Source: an uncultured Eubacteriales bacterium (lineage in GTDB: Bacteria > Bacillota > Clostridia > Oscillospirales > CAG-272). Taken from it: a DNA stretch of 20,877 bases. Below, one piece after another: positions 1 through 7,019 of this stretch. Under the pieces are notes generated by a model that saw only the letters and a program-made list of their open reading frames with translations, searched no databases and had not been told where the DNA came from. How positions within the stretch are numbered: the first letter of the stretch is position 1; each line of letters opens with the position of its first letter. The translations under genes were made by a program, and so were the position numbers. The stretch covers positions 1 through 20,877 of the forward strand of contig CAKSPL010000011.1 of NCBI GenBank assembly GCA_934481325.1, given 5' to 3'.

Positions 1-432
1 ATGTGGGGGCTTGGGCGCGGTGAGTGGGCGGCGCGCAGGGTGGGCAGATACGGGGCGAGTGGGCGGCGCGCAGGGTGGGCAGATACGGGGCGAGTGGGCG
101 AAATGGGGGGAACGGTTGATGTGGGGTGGACGAAAAACAGTGCGTTCCGGTTGGGCGCATAGGGAGTCCGGATTTGTGGGGGCGGAGGGTGCATAGAGTT
201 GAAGCGGGGGCAGAGAGTTGCGAGACGAAGCGAGACGCGCCGGGAGATTTTCGCATCGGATAAACAGGCGCGGGAAGTGATACCGGCTGACGCGCGGAGA
301 ATTTACGGGACGCAACGGGATGCTCCGGGCGGATTGTCTGATTGCGGGTTGATTGTGACGGTGGTGTTTTTTGTGAACGGATGGTGGGTGTTTCTTGCTT
401 TGGATTGCGGGTAGAGTATTTTTCACTTTGGG
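1..432. other. Non-coding G-rich stretch, no gene supported
   Basis: The plus strand here is strongly G-rich and purine-biased. The open frames are short, overlapping and low-complexity (Gly/Arg/Trp-rich), none has a convincing ribosome site, and none resembles a known family. The region contains the 35-bp tandem repeat at 22-100 and ends at the holA promoter. It could be a decayed gene or the 3' flank of a gene outside the window. Nothing else is recognisable. Confidence 0.6.
22..100. repeat. 35-bp direct tandem repeat, two full copies plus 9 bp
   Basis: The unit at 22-56 is repeated without change at 57-91, and the first 9 bases of a third copy (gagtgggcg) follow at 92-100. The unit begins gagtgggcggcgcgcagggt and ends agatacggggc. 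The two copies are identical, which suggests a recent slippage duplication. Copy number may vary between strains. Confidence 0.93.
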
Positions 433-461
433 TTGACGGGGCGGGGAAAAAGGTGTATAAT
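433..461 (+). promoter_or_regulatory. Sigma-A-type promoter for holA
   Basis: A -35 box TTGACG (433-438) is separated by 17 bp from a perfect -10 box TATAAT (456-461). Transcription would start near 468, giving a leader of about 28 nt before the holA start at 496. A strong AGGAGG ribosome site lies at 483-488. Confidence 0.85.
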
Positions 462-495
462 AAAACGGTAGAAACCGAAGAGAGGAGGGGCGCGG

Positions 496-1530
496 ATGAA
501 CGCGATGATAACGGAAGCGGAATACCGCCGGCAGATCGGAAAAACGGCAGGACACGCCTATCTTTTTTTCGGGGAGGAGGATTACCTCAAAGCCTTTGCC
601 GTGCGCAAAACGCGCGAAGCGGTATGCCCGGATGAGGGATTCGCCGTATTCAACGATATGACCATAGATGCGCTGGATTTTACGCCGGAGGCGTTGCTTT
701 CCGCACTCTCGCCCTTGCCGATGATGACCGAAGAAAAGCTGGTGGTGGTACGCGGGCTTGACATCGGCGCGATGAAGCCGGGCGAATTGGACGCACTTTG
801 CGAGGCGATGCACGGCGTGGAGGAATACGATTATAACACCCTGATTGTAACGGTTCCCGCCGGGGCATTGGAGGAAGGGTTTTTGCCAAAACGCCCCTCT
901 ACGGTATTCAAAAAGCTGGCAGAGGCGGCAATTCCGGTGCGCTTTGAAACTACCACCGGGGCAAAGCTGAACGCGTGGGTCGGAAAACATTTTGCGCATC
1001 TGGGGGTCATGGTAAGTGCCGAGGATGCGGCGTTTCTGACCTCCTATTGCGGGCGCAGTATGTATGTGCTTTCTTCGGAAATCGAAAAAATTGCCTACTA
1101 TGTGCGGGCAAAAGGCAGGGACGGTGCCACAAGAGAGGATATCCTGTCGGTGGCGTGTCCGGAAAACACCTGCGATGCGTTCGCACTTTCCAATGCGGTA
1201 TTGTCAGGGAAGTACAAGGACGCCCTTGACGCTCTTTCCGTGTTGAAATTTGAGCGGGTAGAACCGATGGTGATTTTGGGTGAGCTTTCCCGCACTTTTT
1301 GCGATTTAAGGACGGTGCGCGCCTTCCTTGACGCAGGCAAAACCACCCAGGAAATTGCCTCTTTGCTGAAACTGCACGAATATAAAGCCGGTCTGCTTGC
1401 ACGGGCGGCGGGGCGCGCCGACCCCCGGCGGCTGTCCCGCGCCGTGGCACTCTGTGCCGGCGCGGATACTTCCCTCAAACGGGGCGGTGCCGATTACGCC
1501 GCCATTGAAAAGCTCATCACAGCCTTGTGA
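496..1530 (+). CDS. holA: DNA polymerase III delta subunit
   Basis: This 344-residue protein is the clamp-loader delta subunit, which opens the beta sliding clamp during replication. The family signature is visible near the N-terminus in YLFFGEEDYLK (about residues 22-32), a position-specific feature of HolA proteins. Other typical blocks are KLVVVRG, a long central region ending DAFALSNAVLSGKYKDAL, and the C-terminal LKRGGADYAAIEKLI. The length is normal for the family. ATG 496 was chosen because AGGAGG at 483-488 lies 7 nt upstream; an in-frame ATG at 505 is less well placed. The gene has its own promoter and stands alone, with a palindromic spacer after it. In many Firmicutes holA follows comEC, but the bases before it here show no comEC coding sequence. 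Confidence 0.93.
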   Translation: MNAMITEAEYRRQIGKTAGHAYLFFGEEDYLKAFAVRKTREAVCPDEGFAVFNDMTIDALDFTPEALLSALSPLPMMTEEKLVVVRGLDIGAMKPGELDALCEAMHGVEEYDYNTLIVTVPAGALEEGFLPKRPSTVFKKLAEAAIPVRFETTTGAKLNAWVGKHFAHLGVMVSAEDAAFLTSYCGRSMYVLSSEIEKIAYYVRAKGRDGATREDILSVACPENTCDAFALSNAVLSGKYKDALDALSVLKFERVEPMVILGELSRTFCDLRTVRAFLDAGKTTQEIASLLKLHEYKAGLLARAAGRADPRRLSRAVALCAGADTSLKRGGADYAAIEKLITAL

Positions 1531-1574
1531 GAGACGCGGGGGGCACGGAGGACGCGAGGGACGCGGGGGATGCG

Positions 1575-1608
1575 GCGGGGGAAACTTTTTGCAAAAAGTT
1601 TCCCCCGC
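1575..1608. repeat. 34-bp perfect palindrome after holA
   Basis: Positions 1575-1591 and 1592-1608 are exact reverse complements, of the form gcggggg-aaa-c-ttttt-g mirrored. No T-tract follows on either strand, so it is not a standard intrinsic terminator. In RNA it could form a very long stem. The element is flanked by micro-repeats of the type gacgcgggg. Similar palindromes built around aaactttttgcaaaaagttt are, from memory, dispersed in gut Clostridia, so a repetitive-element origin is plausible but was not tested. Confidence 0.9.
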
Positions 1609-1854
1609 ACCCCCTTCCAAAAATCTCAAAAAAGTGCATAACTGCTGCCGGAAATTTTGCGGGCGTCGGCTATGCGGAACGAACAGCCGCTACCGGGGGT
1701 TCGGGATGTGGCTACGGCGCGGGCGGCGGTAGTGGTGTGGCTACGGCAAGGAGCCGCCGGGGTTCGACGGTGAAGCGCGGCTACGGGCAAACTCAGCCGT
1801 AACGGGAGTTTACCGGTATTTTTGCGGCATGGGACACGGATGCTGAAATTTTTG
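1609..1854. other. Non-coding spacer with degenerate direct repeats
   Basis: No gene is supported here. The short Gly/Arg-rich frames have no ribosome site. A 12-base word tgtggctacggc occurs at 1707-1718 and 1736-1747, with a related gcggctacggg at 1777-1787. CGGCGG (1724-1729) can pair with CCGCCG (1754-1759). The stretch ends at the promoter of the phosphoribosyltransferase-aspS operon. Confidence 0.55.
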
Positions 1855-1882
1855 TTGACATTTCCTGCAAAGTGAGTATAAT
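1855..1882 (+). promoter_or_regulatory. Sigma-A-type promoter for the phosphoribosyltransferase-aspS operon
   Basis: A perfect -35 box TTGACA (1855-1860) is followed after 16 bp by a perfect -10 box TATAAT (1877-1882). The predicted transcript starts near 1889, about 29 nt before the start codon at 1918. An AAGGAGG site sits at 1905-1911. Confidence 0.9.
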
Positions 1883-1917
1883 AGAATGTATTGCTGATAT
1901 TTCTAAGGAGGTTTCCG

Positions 1918-2472
1918 ATGAAAACCTATCGGATGAACATTGCGGGTCTTACCCGCGAGCTGCCGCTGTGCCCCCTTTCGGACAGCCTGCAGATCGGTGC
2001 ATTTGTGATTTTCGGCGATCCGGAGCTGACCACTGCGGCGGCAAAGGCTCTGCTGGAAAAAGCCCCGCCCTATGACTATCTCATTTCCGCGGAGGCAAAG
2101 GGAATCCCGCTGGTACACGAAATGGCGCGTCTTGCCGGAAATCAAAAATATTTTCTGGCACGCAAGGCACCCAAGCTCTATATGCAGGGCGTAATGGAGG
2201 TGACGGTACATTCCATCACCACCACTGCGGTGCAGAAGCTGTACATAGACAAAGCCGACGCCGCGATGATGAAGGGAAAACGGATTCTTTTGGTGGACGA
2301 CGTGATTTCCACCGGGGAGTCGCTCCGCGCACTGGAAACGCTGGTGAGTGAGGCGGGCGGCATTATTGCCGGGCGGATGGCGATTCTCGCCGAGGGGGAC
2401 GCGCAGAAGCGCGACGACCTCATTTATCTGGAAAAATTACCTCTCTTCAACGCAAACGGAGAGGCTATCTGA
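1918..2472 (+). CDS. Phosphoribosyltransferase family protein, APT-like
   Basis: This 184-residue type I phosphoribosyltransferase has the PRPP-binding loop ILLVDDVISTGES at residues 123-135, where two acidic residues precede the ribose-5-phosphate loop. AEAKGIPL (59-66) and RKAPKLYM (82-89) sit where adenine phosphoribosyltransferases have ESRG and RKPGKLP, so purine-base salvage (base + PRPP to nucleotide) is the likely role. The hood differs from classical Apt and the substrate is not certain; xanthine or a regulatory role remains possible. The start is ATG 1918, with AAGGAGG 6 nt upstream; an in-frame TTG at 1891 would lie on top of the predicted transcript start and is rejected. aspS follows after 9 nt in the same operon. 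Confidence 0.82.
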   Translation: MKTYRMNIAGLTRELPLCPLSDSLQIGAFVIFGDPELTTAAAKALLEKAPPYDYLISAEAKGIPLVHEMARLAGNQKYFLARKAPKLYMQGVMEVTVHSITTTAVQKLYIDKADAAMMKGKRILLVDDVISTGESLRALETLVSEAGGIIAGRMAILAEGDAQKRDDLIYLEKLPLFNANGEAI

Positions 2473-2481
2473 GGAGTTGTT

Positions 2482-4284
2482 ATGGCAGAATTTTTGAGTG
2501 AAGCGGACAAGCGGACCGACTATTGCGGCACGCTGGACGAAAAGGACGTTGGCAGAGACGTGTGCGTGATGGGCTGGGTACAGCGTCAGCGTGACCTCGG
2601 CTCTCTCATCTTTATCGATCTGCGTGACCGCACGGGGATTATTCAGCTGGCATTTGACGAGGACACCGACAAGGCAGTGTTTGACAAGGCGTTTTCCGCC
2701 CGTTCCGAGTATGTGCTTGCCGTGCACGGCAAGCTCCGCCGCCGCGGCGGCGCGGTCAACCCCAACATTTCCACCGGCGCGGTGGAGGTATATGTGAAGA
2801 GTATGAAGGTACTCTCCGCGGCGCAGACTCCGCCCTTTGAGGTTTCCGATACACGGCGTGTGAAGGACGAGACGGCACTCCGTTACCGCTATCTGGATCT
2901 TCGCCGCCCCGAGTTGCAGAAAAACATCCGGATGCGCCACGAGATTGCACGGATTGCGCGGGAATACTACTATGAAAACGGGTTCTTGGAAATCGAGACC
3001 CCGATGATGATCAAGCCCACGCCGGAGGGCGCGCGCGACTATATCGTGCCTTCCCGTGTGCATAAGGGCAGCTTTTACGCCCTGCCGCAGTCGCCTCAGA
3101 TTTACAAGCAGCTTCTGATGCTTGCGGGCTTTGACCGCTACATTCAGCTTGCCAGATGCTTCCGCGATGAGGACCTGCGTGCCGACCGTCAGCCGGAATT
3201 TACGCAGATCGACCTGGAAATGTCCTTTGCCACGCAGGAGGACATTATGGCGATGAACGAGGGCTTTATCAAGCGGGTATTCCGCGAGGTGCTGGGCGTG
3301 GAAGTGGCGACCCCGATGCGCCACATCACCTATGCCGAGGCGATGTCCAAATACGGCTCGGACAAGCCGGACACCCGCTTTGGAATGGAGATTATCGACC
3401 TTTCCGACGTGGTGCGCTTTTCCGGGTTTGCCGTGTTCCGCTCCGCACTGGAGGCGGGCGGCAGTGTGCGCGCGATTGTGGCGAAAAATGCCGCCGCAGT
3501 CCTGACCCGCAAGGAGATTGACAAGCTGACCGAACACGCAAAGGGCATTGGTGCCAAGGGGCTTGCCTTCGTGCGCTGGGTGGACGACGCGCCGAACTGC
3601 TCGTTTGCCAAGTTTATGACCGAGGCAGAGCTGACCGCGCTTTACACCGCCGCCGGGATGGAAAAGGGCGATGTGATGCTGATTTGCGCCGACAAGGACA
3701 AGGTGGTGCTTCCCACGCTGGGGGCACTCCGCCTGATGGTGGCGAAAAAGCTGGATATTATCCCGAAGAATCGTTTTGATTTCCTGTGGGTGACCGAATT
3801 CCCGTTCTTTGAATGGAACGAGGAAACCGGGCATTGGGATGCGATGCACCATCCCTTTACGATGCCGCTGGAGGAGTGCCTGCCGTATCTGGAAACCGAC
3901 CCCGGCAAGGTGCGCGCCAAGTGCTACGATATGGTACTCAACGGCACGGAGCTGCTTTCCGGCTCTATCCGCATTACCGACTGGCAATTGCAGGAGCAGA
4001 TGTTCCGCGCGCTGGGGCTTACCAAAGAGGAAATCGAACGCAAATTCGGCTTCCTTGTGGACGCTTACAAATACGGTGCGCCCCCGCACGGCGGCTCCGG
4101 TATGGGGCTTGACCGGCTGGCAATGGTGATGACCGGGGCGGAGTCTCTTCGCGATGTCATCGCTTTCCCGAAGGTGCAGAATGCAAGCGAGCTGATGTCC
4201 GGCTGTCCCGCACCTGCGGAGGCGGCGGCACTTGCCGACCTTGGCATTACCGTGACGGCGGACGGGGAAGAAACCAAAGAATAA
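2482..4284 (+). CDS. aspS: Aspartyl-tRNA synthetase
   Basis: This 600-residue class II synthetase charges tRNA-Asp in the cytoplasm. The order is bacterial: an OB-fold anticodon-binding domain (about 13-110), the catalytic core with motif 1 FLEIETPMM (168-176), motif 2 FRDEDLRADRQPEF (227-240) followed by QIDLEMS, an inserted GAD domain (about 290-420), and motif 3 GGSGMGLDRLAMV (about 537-549). The length fits the bacterial type. In the OB domain, RDLGS (37-41) carries Leu as in the Asp-specific E. coli enzyme, where non-discriminating enzymes usually have His; this hints at a discriminating enzyme but does not settle it. The start is ATG 2482, with GAGGAG upstream and 9 nt after the phosphoribosyltransferase stop, so the two genes are co-transcribed. 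Confidence 0.97.
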   Translation: MAEFLSEADKRTDYCGTLDEKDVGRDVCVMGWVQRQRDLGSLIFIDLRDRTGIIQLAFDEDTDKAVFDKAFSARSEYVLAVHGKLRRRGGAVNPNISTGAVEVYVKSMKVLSAAQTPPFEVSDTRRVKDETALRYRYLDLRRPELQKNIRMRHEIARIAREYYYENGFLEIETPMMIKPTPEGARDYIVPSRVHKGSFYALPQSPQIYKQLLMLAGFDRYIQLARCFRDEDLRADRQPEFTQIDLEMSFATQEDIMAMNEGFIKRVFREVLGVEVATPMRHITYAEAMSKYGSDKPDTRFGMEIIDLSDVVRFSGFAVFRSALEAGGSVRAIVAKNAAAVLTRKEIDKLTEHAKGIGAKGLAFVRWVDDAPNCSFAKFMTEAELTALYTAAGMEKGDVMLICADKDKVVLPTLGALRLMVAKKLDIIPKNRFDFLWVTEFPFFEWNEETGHWDAMHHPFTMPLEECLPYLETDPGKVRAKCYDMVLNGTELLSGSIRITDWQLQEQMFRALGLTKEEIERKFGFLVDAYKYGAPPHGGSGMGLDRLAMVMTGAESLRDVIAFPKVQNASELMSGCPAPAEAAALADLGITVTADGEETKE

Positions 4285-4288
4285 AAAT

Positions 4289-4324
4289 AGGGGCTGCTTC
4301 GTGACATCACGGAACAGCCCCTTT
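4289..4324 (+). terminator. Hairpin after aspS, weak terminator or attenuator
   Basis: AGGGGCTG (4289-4296) pairs with CAGCCCCT (4315-4322). The stem continues inward through 4303/4308 with one mismatch and one G-T pair, leaving a 4-nt loop. Only TTT follows, and the hairpin's 3' side runs straight into the GAGGAG ribosome site of the next gene. Read-through into the lipoprotein gene is therefore likely. No separate promoter is visible for that gene. Confidence 0.55.
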
Positions 4325-4336
4325 GAGGAGGCTTTT

Positions 4337-5041
4337 ATGAAATCGGTTCTCGGAAGAATTGCGGCGGCGGCACTGGCGGTACTGCTGGCACTGTCGCTTG
4401 TCTCGTGCAAAAAAAATACCCCGGGCGAGAGTGACGGCAATAAAGACAACAGCACCTCCGTTGCCGTGTACAAGGTGGACGGCGGCGAGATGGGGGATTC
4501 CGGGCTTTCGTGGGAAATTACCTCGGACGGGGTGATGGTGGTGCGCGGAAACGGAAAAATGCCGGTTTACCAATACAAATCGATAGAGGACTCGGATCTG
4601 CCGTGGACGGCGTATCTGCAGGGAAACGTGGACAACACCCTTCTGATGAAAAAGCTGGTGGTGGAGGAGGGCGTGATTTCCATCAGTGAAAACGCATTTA
4701 AAGATTGTAAAAACCTCAGCGAGGTGGTTCTGCCCTCCACCCTGACCGAAATCGGATACAGCGCGTTTGGCAACTGCCGCAGGCTCACGCGGGTGAGCGG
4801 CGGGATCGGGCTTGTCCGCATTGAGGAATTTGCGTTTCAGGGGTGCGGCACGCTGAATCTGTTCTCGGTTTCCCCAAAACTTGCCGAGGTACAGAACGGG
4901 GCGTTTTCCGAATGCGGCACGCTGACCCTGTTGGTGACGGGGAGCGAGACGGAATGGAAGGCGGCTCTGGAAAAAATGACGGTGAGAGAGGGCAACGGAG
5001 CCTTTACCTCGGCAACAACGCGGTTTTACGAGGTAAAATAA
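4337..5041 (+). CDS. Lipoprotein with BspA-type leucine-rich repeats (LRR_5)
   Basis: This 234-residue exported protein has an N-terminal Lys/Arg, a hydrophobic stretch (8-22) and a lipobox LVSC with Cys24, so it should be cut by signal peptidase II (lspA is in this window) and lipid-anchored outside the cell. A Ser/Asn/Asp-rich linker (26-42) is followed by the domain that commonly precedes BspA repeats (about 54-95, containing LSWEITSDGVMVVRGNGKMP). About four degenerate repeats of 22-23 residues follow (about 109-200), with the pattern I-x-x-x-A-F-x-x-C-x-x-L: ISENAFKDCKNL, IGYSAFGNCRRL, IEEFAFQGCGTL, VQNGAFSECGTL. Such domains usually bind proteins or surfaces, but the ligand is unknown. 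The start is ATG 4337, with GAGGAGG upstream at 4325-4331; the longer in-frame start at 4301 falls inside the hairpin. Confidence 0.85.
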   Translation: MKSVLGRIAAAALAVLLALSLVSCKKNTPGESDGNKDNSTSVAVYKVDGGEMGDSGLSWEITSDGVMVVRGNGKMPVYQYKSIEDSDLPWTAYLQGNVDNTLLMKKLVVEEGVISISENAFKDCKNLSEVVLPSTLTEIGYSAFGNCRRLTRVSGGIGLVRIEEFAFQGCGTLNLFSVSPKLAEVQNGAFSECGTLTLLVTGSETEWKAALEKMTVREGNGAFTSATTRFYEVK

Positions 5042-5052
5042 GAACGCACAGG

Positions 5053-5090
5053 CGCAAAAAAGGAGCCTTTTTCAAGGCTCCTTTTTTGCG
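5053..5090. terminator. Bidirectional intrinsic terminator
   Basis: A 17-bp perfect stem (5053-5069 with 5074-5090) closes a TTTC loop. It contains AAAAAAGGAGCC on the left and GGCTCCTTTTTT on the right, so both strands present a GC-rich stem followed by a T-tract. It separates the plus-strand lipoprotein gene from the convergent minus-strand dapB and can end both transcripts. Confidence 0.95.
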
Positions 5091-5126
5091 TTCCCGATTC
5101 CGCCGGGCAATTTTTTGAGCAGACAC

Positions 5127-5873
5127 TCAACAAAGGAGGTCGTCCATATCGTAAAGCCCTGCCGGCTTGCCGATCAGAAATGCCGCGGCGCGGAGTGCGC
5201 CCGTGGCAAAGACCTCACGCGATGCGGCGGAGTGGGAAAGAGTGATGACCTCGTCCCTGCCCGCAAAAATGACCTCGTGTTCTCCCACGATACTGCCGCC
5301 CCGCACCGAGGAAATGCCGATTTCCCCGCGCGGGCGCACCGTGCGCCGTCCCGTTCGGTCGAACACGAGCGGGTGCGGTTCCCGGTCGGCACCGGCAACG
5401 GCGTCTGCCAGCATCAGGGCGGTGCCGGAGGGGGCGTCCAATTTGTTCCGATGATGCTTTTCCACAATCTCCACGTCAAAGTCGGTGCCGAGTGCCGCCG
5501 CTGCGCGGCGGCAAAGCGACATCAGCAGATTGATGCCGAGTGACATATTCCGGGAATAGAACACCGGAATTTTCTCTGCCGAGCGGTGCAGTTTTTCGGT
5601 TTCTTCCCCGGTGTGACCCGTGGTGCAGATTACGGCGGGGGTGCCGTGCGCCGTGGCGTAGCGCAACAGCCCGGGCAGTGCGCTGTGGTGCGAAAAATCC
5701 ACAATCACATCTGCCTGCACGGTGCATTCCTCGGGGGAGGAAAAGACCGGAAACGGACTGATGGCGGCGGGGTTCGGGTCGATGCCCGCCACAATCAGAT
5801 GCCCTGCCTCACGGGCGGCGGCGGCAACCGCCGCGCCCATCCGCCCGCCGGCACCGCAAAGTAAAATATCCAT
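5127..5873 (-). CDS. dapB: 4-hydroxy-tetrahydrodipicolinate reductase
   Basis: This 248-residue enzyme reduces hydroxy-tetrahydrodipicolinate with NAD(P)H, the second step of the diaminopimelate/lysine branch, and supplies both lysine and peptidoglycan. The N-terminal Rossmann motif is GAGGRMG (7-13). VDFSHHSAL (58-66) and CTTGHTGE (83-90) are family blocks. The signature EKHHRNKLDAPSGTA (138-152) carries the catalytic His140-His141 and Lys144. The length is typical. The start codon at 5873 (minus strand) is preceded by GAAAGGAAG. It lies 19 nt downstream of dapA in the same minus-strand operon, and its transcript ends at the shared terminator at 5053-5090. Confidence 0.95.
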   Translation of the reverse strand: MDILLCGAGGRMGAAVAAAAREAGHLIVAGIDPNPAAISPFPVFSSPEECTVQADVIVDFSHHSALPGLLRYATAHGTPAVICTTGHTGEETEKLHRSAEKIPVFYSRNMSLGINLLMSLCRRAAAALGTDFDVEIVEKHHRNKLDAPSGTALMLADAVAGADREPHPLVFDRTGRRTVRPRGEIGISSVRGGSIVGEHEVIFAGRDEVITLSHSAASREVFATGALRAAAFLIGKPAGLYDMDDLLC

Positions 5874-5892
5874 TTGAACTTCCTTTCTCCGC

Positions 5893-6792
5893 TCAGCGGG
5901 GGAGCAGTCCGTAATCCGTCAGCACGGCGGTAAGGGCCTTTGCGTGTTCCGGCTCCATTTCGCACAGCGGCAGGCGCAATTCTCCCCCGCACAGTCCCAT
6001 TTCGGCAAGCGCGGTTTTGACCGGGATGGGATTGACCTCCGAGAAAAGGGCGTTGATCAGGCGCAGATAATGCAATTGCCGCTCCGCGCCTGCGGTGAAA
6101 TCTCCGTCCAGGCAGGCGCGGCACAGTGCGTGCGTTTCTCCCGGCAACAGGTTGGAAAGCACCGAGATTACGCCCTTGCCGCCAAGCGACATAACCGGCA
6201 CGATCTGGTCATCGTTGCCGGAGTAAACATCCAGTGCGTCCCCACACTCCGCCAGCACTCCGGCGATGGCGGAAAGGTTGCCCGATGCCTCCTTGGTGGC
6301 AACGATGCGTTCGTGCCGGCTGACCTCGCGGTAAACCGACAGCGGGATATTGACCCCGGTGCGGGAGGGGACGTTGTAAAGGATAATCGGCTTGTCGGTT
6401 GCCTTTGCAATCGCAAGAAAATGGCGGGCAAGCCCCGCGGGGGAACATTTGTTATAATAGGGAGTAACCAGCAACAGCGCGTCACAGCCCGCCTCACAGG
6501 CGTAGCGTGACAGCTCGATGCCGTATGCCGTGTCGTTACTGCCCGTACCCGCGATGACGGGAACTCTGCCCGCCACCCGCTCCACGGAAAAGCGCAGCAG
6601 GGCGCAGTGCTCCTCGTGTGAAAGGGTAGACCCCTCCCCCGTGGTGCCGGCGATGACCAGCGCATCGATTCCCGCGGCAATTTGCCGGTCGATCAGTGCG
6701 CCCGCGGCGGTATAGTCAATGCCGCCGTCCCGGAATGGGGTCACCAGTGCGGTTGCCGCCCCGGTGAAAACGGATTTTTTCCATTTGCTCAT
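5893..6792 (-). CDS. dapA: 4-hydroxy-tetrahydrodipicolinate synthase
   Basis: This 299-residue TIM-barrel aldolase condenses pyruvate with aspartate semialdehyde, the first committed step to diaminopimelate. The Schiff-base lysine is Lys167 in VATKEASGN, and the catalytic Tyr139 and Arg144 lie in LYNVPSRTG. GTTGEGSTLS (49-58) is the Thr-Thr loop. Start choice: the frame stays open upstream, but the family begins at the ATG whose A is at 6792, giving MSKWKKSVFTG. AAAGGAG precedes it by 7 nt, and the upstream extension runs through the promoter. The order dapA-dapB on one transcript is a common lysine cluster. No lysC or asd lies next to it. Confidence 0.96.
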   Translation of the reverse strand: MSKWKKSVFTGAATALVTPFRDGGIDYTAAGALIDRQIAAGIDALVIAGTTGEGSTLSHEEHCALLRFSVERVAGRVPVIAGTGSNDTAYGIELSRYACEAGCDALLLVTPYYNKCSPAGLARHFLAIAKATDKPIILYNVPSRTGVNIPLSVYREVSRHERIVATKEASGNLSAIAGVLAECGDALDVYSGNDDQIVPVMSLGGKGVISVLSNLLPGETHALCRACLDGDFTAGAERQLHYLRLINALFSEVNPIPVKTALAEMGLCGGELRLPLCEMEPEHAKALTAVLTDYGLLPR

Positions 6793-6833
6793 AAAAAACT
6801 CCTTTACTGCCCGAAAATCGTGTAAAGATAAAG

Positions 6834-6855
6834 AAAAACGGTTGAAAACCAACCG
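6834..6855 (-). promoter_or_regulatory. Terminator-like hairpin at the predicted 5' end of the dapA leader
   Basis: On the minus strand CGGTTG (6855-6850) pairs with CAACCG (6844-6839) around a GTTTT loop, and five T residues follow at 6838-6834. It looks like a small intrinsic terminator but begins at about the predicted transcript start, which is unusual for an attenuator. A stabilising 5' stem-loop is an alternative reading. Confidence 0.5.
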
Positions 6856-6870
6856 CTTTTGTACTATAAT
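6842..6870 (+). promoter_or_regulatory. Probable queA promoter (plus strand)
   Basis: TTGAAA (6842-6847) and a perfect TATAAT (6865-6870) are 17 bp apart. Transcription would start near 6877 and give queA a leader of about 140 nt. The box overlaps the minus-strand dapA promoter. Confidence 0.7.
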
Positions 6871-6890
6871 AGAAGCAGAATGTCTGCCAA
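6863..6890 (-). promoter_or_regulatory. Probable dapA promoter (minus strand)
   Basis: Read on the minus strand, TTGGCA (6890-6885) and TATAGT (6868-6863) are 16 bp apart. The -10 region shares bases with the -10 box of the divergent queA promoter, so the two promoters could not easily be occupied at the same time. Confidence 0.6.
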
Positions 6891-6898
6891 GGGTACGA

Positions 6899-6925
6899 AA
6901 CGGCGGTTTTTCGGCGTAAGCCGTT
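6899..6925 (+). promoter_or_regulatory. Stem-loop in the queA leader
   Basis: AACGGC (6899-6904) pairs with GCCGTT (6920-6925) around a 15-nt loop. No T-tract follows. The remaining leader to 7019 shows no riboswitch signature that I recognise. It may be a binding site or only chance structure. Confidence 0.35.
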
Positions 6926-7019
6926 GCACGACATCCTATGCACGGGGGGTGCCGGATGTGATTTCCATCATAGCACACCGGGGGGCATTTGTCAAGTTTC
7001 CTCAAAGAAAGGAATGGAT

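Noticed and set aside
1527..1802. Gly/Arg-rich open frame after holA
   Set aside because: It starts inside the holA end, crosses the perfect palindrome and has no ribosome site. The composition reflects GC-rich direct repeats.
2437..4473. Long minus-strand open frame opposite aspS
   Set aside because: It is an antisense shadow of aspS and the lipoprotein gene in GC-rich sequence. It is His/Arg-rich, lacks a family match and has no ribosome site.
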